The position numbers and the translations under genes are program-made. From positions 62,001-126,000 of the forward strand of contig JBAJFE010000025.1 of NCBI GenBank assembly GCA_037903355.1: a stretch of DNA of 64,000 bases, given 5' to 3'. The notes below the pieces were generated by a model that was not told the origin of the DNA, did not search any database, and was given only the letters and a program-made list of their open reading frames with translations. The DNA comes from Trichuris trichiura (Eukaryota; Nematoda; Enoplea; Trichinellida; Trichuridae). Shown here piece after piece: positions 45,401-56,609 of this stretch. Every line of letters begins with the position of its first letter. Position 1 is the stretch's first letter.

Positions 45401-46431
45401 CTGAATCCGGGCATGCATCGGCACTGGTACATGTAAGATTGCTGATTCCCTACAAATAGTAAATGTGCTTTAAAAAAAGGCAAATTCATTTGTGGTGAGA
45501 TTATGATTGGAACTACTGTGCACATCGCACAATCAACAGCATTTGTACCCCAAAAGATGAAGTTGCGAGGAAACACTTCTTTCACAAACAGTTACGCATG
45601 CAATACAACGATTTGTGCACACGATTACTGGCACAGCAAAGAGAGGAAAGCACTAGAAAATTTACTGAAACTGTAGCATTCACATACTGATTTGCTCCGG
45701 TTCAGGTCTTTCGCAAATGTGCATTGCCTTAGTAGAACATTCGACAGAGCGAAACACGCCATACGCGGTCTCAGAAGATAACGCTACGCAGCCGTCTAAA
45801 AAAATAATGTTCAGTCAAAGAAAGCAGATGCAAAGGAATCAGGTTAATGAACCTTTCAAACGGTTGTTAGGATGACCTGGTTCCCAAAAAGCATGATCAC
45901 TTTCTTTCATTTTTTGTTCAGAATCCAGACGAACCCAAAACCAGTTACTCACGCTATTGCGAATTTCATTTTTTCCCGCTATCCACACGAGCTGTGCTTC
46001 TCCGGTGTACATGGCTGCAAAATAATTGCATTAGCCACTTTTAGGAACAAAAAAATCCGAATAGACAAAAAGTACAACCAATAGAAATTTTACTCACACA
46101 GATCTGCGTAGCTTCCAACGTGCTTGCGCGTAATGAATGCAATGAAGTCTCGCTTTTCACGCGTTGCAATCACCGCCAAATCGCTGTTCCGACGAATGCA
46201 TGAATGACGAGCTTCATCCCAAGTTGATTTCGTGCCGAACAATTTGTAGCAGCCGCCTTCATGAACAAACTCATCTCCGTCGCAATGACTCATTTGAATC
46301 GTATCTTATAATTGCGTCCAATATAGAGAAAGCAAAATCGGCACCGCACCGCTTACCCTTAACACGCATACATGTGCCTCCATTTTTGCATACATTAACA
46401 TGGCATGGAATAGGCATTCCCGCTCTTGATA
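36474..46431 (-). CDS. ADGRL: Latrophilin-type adhesion GPCR with added EGF and C-type lectin modules, 5' end missing
   Basis: 25 exons (descending): 46431-46357 (EGF, first half), 46304-46098, 46014-45853, 45795-45688 (C-type lectin 1), 45449-45357 (EGF, second half), 43064-42684 (galactose-binding SUEL lectin), 42633-42434, 42383-42095 (C-type lectin 2), 41766-41715 (linker), 41666-41542, 41473-41355 (hormone-receptor domain), 41308-41108, 41051-40983, 39635-39521, 39395-39252, 39199-38839 (GAIN), 38672-38555 (GPS), 38037-37934, 37876-37774, 37711-37558, 37343-37277, 37229-37077, 37023-36894, 36842-36702 (seven helices) and 36650-36474 (tail). All phases agree; about 1280 residues. Motifs: [19 protein letters not shown] with [11 protein letters not shown] (hormone-receptor); [19 protein letters not shown] and [13 protein letters not shown] (GPS, self-cleavage expected between L and T of HLT, 38600/38599); [60 protein letters not shown] (helices). 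The tail is short, charged and ends EKRSS. No signal-peptide exon was found; it should lie beyond 46431. Whether the EGF/lectin exons and the SUEL exon belong to one transcript rests on phase and strand; they could be two genes. Introns carry a Tigger element. Confidence 0.85.
43797..44669. mobile_element. Second Tigger-like element, no transposase, in a receptor intron
   Basis: 873 bp flanked by TA (43795-43796 and 44670-44671). Ends CAGGCGGCCCTCATTATCCG and, at the right, the complement of CAGGCGGCCGTCGTTATCCG. The first 140 bases and last 110 bases match the element at 20338-21379 (shared TTTGAGCATTTTACCGCG, GTGAAAAGATGACGT). The middle differs and has no DNA-binding or DDE motifs. An 87-codon frame at 44542-44279 (-) covers part of it; I do not recognise it. 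It lies in the 2.3-kb intron between the second EGF half and the SUEL lectin exon. Confidence 0.88.
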
Positions 46432-46900
46432 CTAAAGCAGGTTAACTTTTCAATCCACTTAAAATGGGTGCACTTTGTTGTTACTCAAAGAGCAAGCAGA
46501 AATACGCTGGCGAAATCGAAAAGTAAATCGAACACAGACAAAACAAAAATCCATGAAAACTCTCAATGTATCTAATAAGGCATGGGTGCACGCATTTTCA
46601 GTTAACGCGCTTCTGATAGGCCATATCCATTAAGTGTTTAACCACTTTTTCGTTGGAACTGTTCCCTCATTCGTCCCTTTGTTTCACCCCTCACTTGAAA
46701 CGCCAAAATACAGTTTCTTACATTATTTGTGCTTACTAATGAATGGATCTCTTAAAACTTTCGGAATCCCAAATGTTCGGAAAGCTTAAAGGCATCCGCA
46801 CATTAGTAAGCGTAAATAAACGTTTTGTAATGTTTCCGCAATAAACACGCGTGAACACGAGGTGCTTCATAACAGGACTGTGTTCCATTTTCCAAAGGTT

Positions 46901-47068
46901 GTCTACGGTTTTTCCCGTTTTGTTGGTATCTGTAATTAAAGAAAACATTTGCTCTAACATGTACATATTAATTCTGAGTTTTCCTGACAATAGCTCATCC
47001 ATCCATTGATCGAGCAATTGTTTCGTTTAATTACAGATACCAACAAAATGGGAGAAGCCGTAGGCGAC
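46901..47068. repeat. Foldback element, family A, short copy
   Basis: Left arm 46901-46956 (GTCTACGGTTTTTCCCGTTT, TGTTGGTATCTGTAATTAAA) against right arm 47012-47068 (TTTCGTTTAATTACAGATAC, ATGGGAGAAGCCGTAGGCGA). Contains AGCTCATCCATCCATTGATC, a variant of the family core. Lacks the long central hairpin of the 23409 copy, so it looks like an internally deleted relative. Confidence 0.8.
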
Positions 47069-48771
47069 TTTGCAAAAATAAACGTAAAGGTGAAATTCCA
47101 AAAGAGCATTAAAAGTCATTCGTTTTCAGTTTCATGCATCACTATCCTGCAGCAACTTGACACTACGAGTGAGTAATTGCTATAAACAGTGACCGAAAAG
47201 TTGCGCTTCACGTTTGAGCGGCAGTGTTTACCGCTACTAATCTTAAAACTTCCGTCAACCGGATAAAGTAACAACGTAACGGTAACTTCTACACGTAATT
47301 CCTTGCTGCAGAATAGCAGAAGCTAAGTTGTTGTGAAGCCTTGATTTACGCGGCAAGATGTTTAAAACATCTATACAACATACTGCTGCACAGGTGAAGG
47401 TAACTGTTGAAACAACAGTTTCGGTCGCAGTTCGTTTTTTTCTTAGTAATCACCACTACATGCAATCCATGGACACCGAACGAACGCGCCGCTTTGACAA
47501 CGAATCGGCTGACATCCGTCTGCCTTGGGACACTTACTCGCCACGCTTACAAACGTGCCAAAGCTGTTAAACATGCAAAAACAGAGTAAATCTAAACTAC
47601 GAAAATGAACAACGCAATGCCGAAAAACGATCCGTTTTCGCAAAAGCAAAGCAATGCACACAGCAAAGCTGCCGGACATAAGAAATGTTTTGGCACAGCT
47701 TTTAGGCTAATCATCTTTAAGCATTTTACATTTACGCCTGGCAGCTTCAAAAGTGCCGCAATATTCATTCAGCAACTTATATACTGTGAGGTAAAAGAGA
47801 TGGAACAGAAAATGACAAACCATAACTGCATGGAACAATCTCGTCGAAAACCGAGAATGTAGTCAAAATCTTGCCTATACTAGACAAGAATAGTAAGTCA
47901 ACCTGTTAAGTACCCGTTTTCATTTCTCTCTTTTCCCTACTGCAAATAACGCCTCTCTATCTCTTTCTCACAATACTGCCGATAATAACCATCTACCTAC
48001 GATAAAAACGCAGCTCTCGCTAAAAGCTGTTGCATGGCAAATTAAAGTGAAAGGTTGCACTTGACCACTGCGCAAACTGCAAAAGTAATCCAATTTTGAA
48101 AACACTTTCAATTCCTTGCAAGAGAATCATATTAAGTCATATTGTCCAGCAGCGCTTTCAACTTTACTCTTGGAAGCCAATTAACGCGCGCGCGTTTTCC
48201 AACGAAAGAAAAAACATGCGACTTAAACTAACTTGCTCCTACTGAACTGCACGGCAGAATCACATTTCCAATTAAACGACAATATTGACTTATAACCCAA
48301 ACCTTTGCATCTGACAGACTGACAGTCCATCAACATTATACAATGACGATTATGGCGAACACACGACATCCAAAAACTTTCATCATGTTTATTGGCTATG
48401 GAAACAATACAAACCGTTTACTTATGCTTACACGTAAATGATTTCCTCGAAGCTTTGGGAGTTTGTCATGCTCCCTTTTCAACGAGTACAAGTTGTAATC
48501 TTTGAGTACGGTAAGCAGAATAAACGGTTTATATTGTTTCCCTAAAAAATTAACTGATGAAACTTTGAAACGCGGTTGTATAAAATCCTACATTTTCGAG
48601 AACATGTGAATACGTAAATTTCCTCATCAGCAAGCCCTATTGAAAGCTATTCTCAAATTTTCACATGTAGAAATTCTAATAAACTTGGTCCGCTCAGCTG
48701 AAATAGTTTCAATGCAACATTGTTAGAATTCAGAATGAAGCAATCGGCTTTTGCAAAGGAAGATTACTGAT

Positions 48772-48958
48772 AAGGGACTATTGTACGACGGCGTCTGTCG
48801 CCGCAGCCTTTTCTTATTGACAGTACTGAAGATGGAATAGAGTACGTCTTCATACCACTGGTACTGTCAACAGAAAAAGACCCCGACAGACGCCTTCACA
48901 TGTGAAGCCAAATTCCTGTTTCGAAAGAAATGCAACCTTCAACAAGGGACTATTGTAC
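48772..48958. repeat. Hairpin between 15-base direct repeats
   Basis: Inverted arms 48789-48826 and 48864-48897 (GGCGTCTGTCG ... GACAGTAC). The sequence AAGGGACTATTGTAC occurs at 48772-48786 and again at 48944-48958. Could be an insertion with a long target duplication, or a small foldback with subterminal repeats. Confidence 0.65.
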
Positions 48959-50861
48959 CGTAAAACGCTCAATGTCGGTGAAGTTTGAAACTAACAATGC
49001 ACTCATAATGATACAGGTAATTCAAGTGAATGCACGCCATGCTGCCAAAGTAACTTTCAGCGATTCCTTTTTCAGGCGCACAATAGCCAAATGCTGTAGT
49101 TCAAACTTGCGTTGTCGATAAACTTCACAAAATGTCGACGGCTTGCAAAGCTCCAACGAAAAATGTCATCACATTTTCCACTACGGACGGCACACATAGA
49201 AGTTGACGGACAAAACATAGAAGCGCGGCACGCCCATTCATTCCGCATTAAATTACATCCATTTTTTCACGCTTACTGAGCAAAACTAAATGCTGATAAC
49301 TTTTCCTAAAGAGCAGCTTGAAGAAAGCTATACTACTACACCCATTTCATACAACAATTAAATTGCATAATCAGAGACAGGCGCCGGTAGTGCGACTGAA
49401 TAAGATGAAATGCTAACGCAAGAACGCACAACACCCTCCTTTTAGGGTAGTGAACAAACGCGCAATTGGTTTCCAAGCTACTAGTCAAAAAACACTATTC
49501 CCTGCGCATAAAAGCCCACCTACAGCACTCAGTCGGGAGCACTGCTGCTGTGAAAACACATATAACCGCTGCCTTCCCTTCAATAATTGCTCGACAAGTT
49601 CTTGCACGCCAAGCATCGACGTAACGCTTCATTGAAGCTAACCATTTGCCATGAAAAGAAAAAAAAGGCATACCCATTTAGCATTACCCGCGAACAAGGC
49701 AAACCAGTTTACAATTGATGGGTGCATTGGGAAAGCATCGTCGAAGACCCGTCGTCGCCCTAAGAACGGATGACGTTCTATACATACAGATGCGTAAAAG
49801 TTTACTTGTCTACCTTGCTTGACTGAATCTTCATCACAAATCAACGAAAATCATTGCAAAAATGAAAGAGTGGACAGTTTCATTAAAAGCAGCAAAAGAC
49901 GTCTGCGCTCCTACGAAAGCACGATACCTGTGTCACCGTATTTATTGAAGCACCTTGTGACTCCCGGCAGTTCAAAGTAAAGCACGTATCTTCGATAAAG
50001 ATTTAATCAGGCAATGTAATGCCGCACAGCAGCGGCAAGATAAAGCCAAGCAGTAAAAATTAGCTGAACTTGCGAACATAAAACTCGCTACCTTGAAAGA
50101 AGAGCAACAAGATGATTGAGTAATTGAAAACGGTAGCCATGCCCACTGCAGCACCTACAAAAGGCCGCTGACGCAATTCGCGCGCACTACTACTTGGTAC
50201 CAATCCGCGAAAACATCGACCAACTACGAGATCGCAGCAACGCTGAACTGAGCTGCGCCTTTTAGAACCAGTTTCAATGCTGCTACTCATGAAAACTGGT
50301 CAAGCCAACCAATGAAACAAGAAAAATAGCCGTGAATCACCTGATCAAAGCGTAAAACAATGCTCGCAACACATCGCTGCAGCAATTGTTAGGTTGATTA
50401 GAAAGTTTCTTCGTTTTTTCGCTACTCTTGCTTCAGACGGTTCTCTGGCTGACGGCAACCATGGAAGCTTCTAATACCATTTTTTAAGCCGTGATCATTT
50501 GCACCTTTTTTCTCGCCGCGTGCGCAGCTATTGCCTTTTGAAAAAGAAACGGATAGGATTCGTTTTCTCGCCCTTGGCGCTTCATGGATTCGAACTAGTC
50601 CGCAGCGCAGCCGAAGCGATCCGAAACTAGCACGTGTCTTGGGGCCCAAAGACGCATAGTGAATGAACGCTGGAGCGACTGCTTAGAAAGCATACGGGTT
50701 GGCAATATTGAACTCCGAGGCAAGCTTTGCAACGGTTGATTAACGAGAAAAAACTGCGGGCTGCCGCGCGAGCTAAACAGGAAACCGCCGCTAGGGTGCT
50801 AGTCGGGCGAAAGTCTTTTCCAACCTGGCACACAGTGAAAAAAATCCGCCCCGTAGGAATT

Positions 50862-51345
50862 TTCTGACGAGCAAAAGTGTATGCACTTTTCTGCCTACCC
50901 CAATCATACCAAGCGCTCTAACAATGAACCTTTTTCAACCGGCTGGTAAGTTGCGACGATAAATGGGCAGTCTACGGCAACAGGAAGAGGACTTATGTGT
51001 GGGTGGACAAACATGTCGCTCCGACACACTGGGCAGACCAGATCCCCACCAGGAAAAATCCTTCTCACGGTTTACTGATGCCGCAATGAAACACTCCATT
51101 ACAGCTTCTTGCCGCCAGAGGAAACCATCACGCTAGAAGATAGATGTCGATCGGGTGCCCGACAAAATGGCAGCAGTTTGGCCGGCACTAGCCAATCAAA
51201 TGGGAGCAATTGACCTTTGCGACAATTCCAGACTGAACAGGAACTGGTGGACCAATATTAGACGTCCAGGTTCTTGATCATCCACCGTATTCACCAGACC
51301 TATCCCTTTAAGATTATCGCCCTTCTCTGAGCACATCCTCGCACT
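50862..51345 (+). pseudogene. Dead mariner transposase remnant
   Basis: Tc1/mariner family transposase, broken by frameshifts and stops. Recognisable pieces in order: SDEQKCMHFSAY ... KRSNNEPF (family DEQKxxR...NEPF) from 50862; after a one-base shift NRLVSCDDKWAVYGNRKRTY followed by VWVDKHVAP (family DRIVTCDEKWVLYDNRRR), which includes the first catalytic Asp region; then degraded sequence; then VLDHPPYSPDLSL-x-DY (family HPPYSPDLAPSDY) near 51270-51318, which includes the last catalytic Asp. Fragments of the N-terminal part may lie in 50620-50860. Inverted terminal repeats were not found. Old and inactive. Confidence 0.85.
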
Positions 51346-54300
51346 AGAGGATATAAGAAAATGTGGAACAAGTCAACAACACTTTTTGCGATTTTTTCGA
51401 CGTTTCTCGGGAAAGCATACACTCGCCTTCTATATCGTTTGCCGCGTTGCATGAAGTCGAACGGCCCATATTTCGATTATTAAATTTTTTCCCTAAGAGC
51501 GGTCATAGGGTTGCAAAGCTCGCGACTCGAACTCAAGAAACCCTTGAAATCAACCTAACGGATATACGAACGGATGAAAAAGTTTGCCGAAACGAGATCA
51601 TTCCAGCTTAACGTGCAAAAATAAAAAACGGATAAAAAAATTTTCTGCGCTAAAATAAAAAACTGATAACACGTTGCGTCTCCGTACAGAGCAATTAACT
51701 TATACGAATCTGTTTTTAAAAAGCTTTCTCTTTGAACAATTTTCTTACATTAAAATCAGAGCATAGATGCCATTGAAATTAAACAACACATTGACTCTAC
51801 AGACCAAATAAAGGCAGAAAGTTACAGCTGCGCAATTGCTTTCTCACATTCCATAGCAAGTACAGAAAATACAACGAAGAAGGAAGGCGGAAACGCATTA
51901 CCTTCCATGGCCAACGCTCGGCCAATACACAGTATTGGAGCTTATTGCAGCATCACCGGCAAGGCATTTTACGTATGGCAGAACCGTCACGCTTGCATTT
52001 CCCCTGGAAAGTCGACGTAGCGTCCACTTTCTGCTTTTCCGTTCATACATATTCACTATAGGTACATGAATAAACAAACAATTAAGCAGCACGCTGTGAA
52101 GGAACATTTGCATAATAACCGTTTTAGCAAATATTGATGAACACATTGCAAAGTTCACTTGGAAACAGTCGGATCCAATCAACTGAAGCCAGCCTTTGAC
52201 CATTACGGAGCTAACAGTAAGAAAAGAAAAGCATATGATTCCTGACGACACAAACCGACAGAAAACAACTCATACTGCCAAGTGGACCCATCTGCAATGT
52301 TCCAAACGGCACTGACTGTGACGCAAACTCGTGGCACCGTTGTTCCTAAAGTAACCATAGGCAGCAATGCAACCTAATGAACGCTACGTATTGCAATTCC
52401 ACAGTTGCAAAAGATAATTACCAACTGGCGGCAAATGCCGTGCTGTTCAAAGAAAGGAAACTGAAGAAAGAACACACATAAACGCACAAACACTTACCAA
52501 CCGACTTTACCACAACGCATAGGACACCCTTAATGTTGAACTGTGCAAAATTTATCCAAACGCCTAGAAATCGTACAATGGAAGCAATAACTCTTCAATG
52601 CTTTATTTTGCCAAGAAAATACACTTCCTTAATTATTGGTTTGCTCGACGATGATAAAAGTAGGAGCTGGAAAACGATGCGCTTTAAAACTGAACGTCAT
52701 GGAAGCAGAAGTCACACGGCCTACGATGCGAATTTCTTATGAACACAGAACAAGACTATTTTCACTTCGTCGCAAACAGCTCTGCAATTTCATGGATGTC
52801 CGTCGTCTGACGGCTGCGGAGCCACGTTTTGAGATCTGCAAAACCAACAGGCACAAATTGCACGCCAATACAATCGAAAGGACAAAGAAAAAATAACCAC
52901 TAATAGTAGTCTCAAATCAAGCTTGCCTCGGTTACATTTTGCTAGCATTAAAGAATCAAATGTTTGCTTCGTCCTCCAACAAACACTATCGATGAAATCA
53001 CCGTGAAAAAACTGCCTAGCCAACTGTCATTGGGAACACTCAACATACAGTAAGTAATGAGACAACTTGGAATTCCCACTTCTGCTCTTGATTACCGCAA
53101 AACCAAAATGCCAAACAGACGATCATATGGTAGTTCTAAATCAAAAATCTTTCTTTCCCATGTTGCCTATGAACATTAAACAGTTGGTCGACAAGCGTGA
53201 ATTTAAAAAAAGATATCAGACAACGAATCATACATACCACATTCCAAAAGACATTAGAGAAAATATAAGCGGACGCCCGCCCACGCACGCTTAAATGTTG
53301 CAAGGAGAACAGAGATAAAATATAAACTAGCGGCTAGGATAGCACCGAATCGAAAATGGTAACTATCATGAACAGCTTGATAAGAAATTGTTCCGATCGC
53401 TTACGAAACAAATTTAATCTTTCCTAAGGAAAACGTCCGATGATAACACCTATGCCGCTGTTGGCAAGTGCATTATTCATAAAACTTCTCAGACAATTCC
53501 ATTAACTGACATAGCAAGCAAATATTAAAGCATCTACAGATCTGTCAACCATCCAACAAAAGCAGCCTGACACGACATTACCTCCACCGTTCTTTCCTGA
53601 AAAGCTAAATGTTGAATCTCATATGGTCGAAAAATAGATTTTACAATCAAACACAAAACTCATTCGGAATAAGGGCAGCAATGCAACGCTAAATCAAGAT
53701 CGCAAATTAGTTGCTCCCGAGAAAAGCCAACATTCCAAAAGCAAATGCCAACAACAGCAAGTAGAATACTGACGACCGACCAAAAATGTTTAACCGTAAG
53801 CACTGATGCTTTTACGAACGGCAGAAGTACACACACATACGCTATGTGAGCATGTGTGCGACGACAAGTTGAATCCTATGTTGATCATTCACAATAACCA
53901 GCTTAGTTACATCAGCTGCTTCTATACTAAATTGGGACAGGAAATCACCTATTTGGAGTTGCACACGTTTACGCCAAACTATCGTTACGTGTGAAAAGAC
54001 CGTTTTGTCTGTCGCACAAGATCGTTCAGGGAACAATATTAACATGACCAGTTTAGAATGCAACGACAAGATTTGTTTTTCTACAGTAATAAACACCTGA
54101 ACTGATCATAGGATCAATAAACCGATGAAATTAAAAATGTCCTTCAACGCCCAGTTGGGTCATGCTAGACGACCATCGCCTATACTGAACAATCCTCTAA
54201 TAGCAGAACAGTTTCTACTCGTAGCTATGCTAATTCTGCAATGATTCAATGAAAAAATTGAACTACTCTAAAAGCAAACTAAAAAGTGCAGTCACAATAT

Positions 54301-55402
54301 TACAAAAGCATGCTGTTTTCTCAAACCGGGCACCATATTACATTGCAACAAAGACGGCCAACATGCTCAACGCTTTTGTTCATGCCGCTACACGTTGCTT
54401 GCCAGTTCCCCACAAGAAGAGACGCAATTTTAAACATATTACAAGACAGCAGTGTTCGCTGCAGGGCAAGTGAACTTATATCGGTGAGAAAAATTGGCCC
54501 GTCAACTTAGTCAATCAAGGTTTGAACCTGAGAGCAGGCTACGAAAAGACTCGAATCAGCAAGCGAGACGGCTACAATTTCTTCTAAAACTAATAATAAG
54601 AATAATAATAAATATTAGTTTGCTAGAAAGAACTGACGAAAAACACTTAACGTCAAGGAAACCTTATGCCCAGCAGAAATGGCAAAAAAAAAAATTATTT
54701 GCCCAACTTCAATTCGGCGCCGTTGGTACCATTGGGAGCACGACAACGGTAGATGATACTTCAGAAGACGAGTTAGTAGCAATTTACATGAAGAAAGAAA
54801 GAGCTTTACTGCTAAAATCATCAGTGGTCACTTGGCATGCTGATCACCATAAAATGGCAATCGCTGAAGCGAAAAAACGCGTGCAGCACTCTACACAGTA
54901 GCAGTGCTATTTTTACTGACTTACAACGTTGTTGACAGAGAGAAGTTAACAAACTATTATAACCAACTGGCCGTCATCGTCAGATGCAGTGTGAACAATG
55001 AGAGAACGCTCTCGTGATCAGCAAAACTGTTGCGTCAGCAAAAGAAGAATGCGCTGTAAACTAGAAAATGCCCACCGTTTTGGACATGATAAAATTGAAT
55101 CTGAAAAAGAAAGAAACCAGCTGTGCTGTCTTCGTTGTGTTCCACTAGTCCGAAATGATCTGTTGCTACACGGCCACGCTGATCGTTAACACTTAGGGCG
55201 ATTCAACGCGCGCTAACATCAACAACAGTTAATATGAACTGCCAACAATCGCTGTTTCCTACGGCACTTATTATACAACACACGGGCGCATTTTATTATT
55301 TTACTTATTGGAACAATAACGCAGAGAAAGGAGAGAACACTTTGCTTCCCCGTTAGAAAAGAAAAACAACAGTGCTCTTGAAAGTGACATAATTGCAACT
55401 CC

Positions 55403-56609
55403 CTACATCCTTTTATTCGCCCGACTGTTTGCGTTTCTCTTCTTCCCGCGTTTCGCCCAACAAGATGTCCCCTTGTCCATGGATGCCATTCTTCTAGAAA
55501 AAAGCAACACAATTCCAATCGTCTTGACATAAAGGCCATCCGATCGATTCAACATTAATAAACAACTTTGAGGGAGGGGAAGAGAAACAGAGATAGAGAC
55601 ACATTACCTGTCATTCTTAAAATGCCACTAATACTTCGAGCACACTTTTACATGTCCTATTATTTGGAAAAGTGTTACAGACAACCTTTGAAGCGGGTCA
55701 GCAGTGAATGGCGGCGCCCAATGCTGCTTGGTTGGGAAAGGTATAGAATTCTTAATTTCGGTCTTTCTCAACCTTAGCTTGCAGCAGCACACAATTGTCA
55801 ATTTTCTGCCAATCTGGCAGTGGAACAAGATTATCGGGCGCGCGCACTGTTAGTCGGTTTGCTTTCCATTCTGCCGAAAGGAAAAAACTAGCCATGACTT
55901 CAATTGAAATCATTACAAACGAATGCAAATCACTACGTTAGTTAATAATACTGGAGAATTTTAACCCCTAAAACCTGCCGAGAAAAGGCGCTGACAAGAA
56001 ATAACACAGTTCATATTACAAGTTCTGAAAAACTGTTTAACAGCATATTCAATTAACGGGAACGCGAAATGAATGATCACTGCTGTTCGTTGCGTCTGTC
56101 ACCGATTTTAGAAAACTTACTGCATCGATTGTAAGCTGGATAAGTACTCGGGATCCGGGCTGCCAAATATACGAAAGCGCACTTCGTTATACGTGGCAAC
56201 CCGTTCAGCAATGCTCCTGTATCCAGGACCATTACCGGGAATTGCCGAACTACAAGCTGGATCATCACAGTTGACACGATCACCGTCTACGCCCATTTTG
56301 CCACTCTGCGGACGCTTCAAAATGCGTATAGGACCGGACAACATGCGTAAATTATCATCTTCAACGTTCTGGGCCGTCACGTTTCTACGGAACGAACAGT
56401 TCGGCCAATTTTGAAGATTACGCATGCACAAAGAAAGCATCATACTTGCTCTGTTCTTGAAGCAGCAATTCTTGTTCCTTTCTCGCCTCCTCATTTTGCT
56501 TCAAACATTCCCTTATACGCTGGTCAAGTCCAGGGGTGACGCCATCCTGAGCGTCTTCCCAAGATTCCAGCACTTCCTCCAACTTCGAGCCGTCGTTCGC
56601 TTCAATCAT
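55403..56609 (-). CDS. SZRD1: SZRD1: SUZ domain-containing protein 1
   Basis: Exons (descending): 56609-56446, 56384-56121, 55493-55403; phases 2 and 2, giving 172 residues (human 152). Small, charged protein with a SUZ RNA-binding motif. Signatures: an N-terminal VLESWEDAQDG followed by a Glu-rich helix (LDQRIRECLKQNEEARKEQE); GPIRILKRP (SUZ; human QIRILKRP); and SIAERVATYNEVRFRIFGSP (human LAQREAEYAEARKRILGSA). The first two exons are firm. The last exon (start after TTTTTTCTAG, ending RGKKRNANSRANKRM) is chosen because its phase fits and its basic composition suits a SUZ-C tail, but its sequence is not clearly conserved. Function in this organism is unknown; SUZ proteins bind RNA. Confidence 0.78.

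Larger units (their letters stand above)
46432..55402. other. 9 kb gene-poor region with repeats and a dead mariner
   Basis: Upstream of the receptor gene (-) and downstream of SZRD1 (-). Apart from the foldback at 46901-47068, the hairpin at 48772-48958 and the mariner remnant at 50862-51345, I see no supportable feature. The 5' exon of the receptor should be near the left end. A 135-codon frame at 54494-54901 (+) is the longest but shows no motif or conservation I can name. Confidence 0.45.

Noticed and set aside
50422..50833. GC-richer frames on the minus strand
   Set aside because: Next to the mariner remnant and without motifs; probably part of the same degraded element or chance.
54494..54901. 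135-codon plus-strand frame
   Set aside because: Low-complexity, lysine/glutamine-rich, no motif, no neighbours that splice to it.
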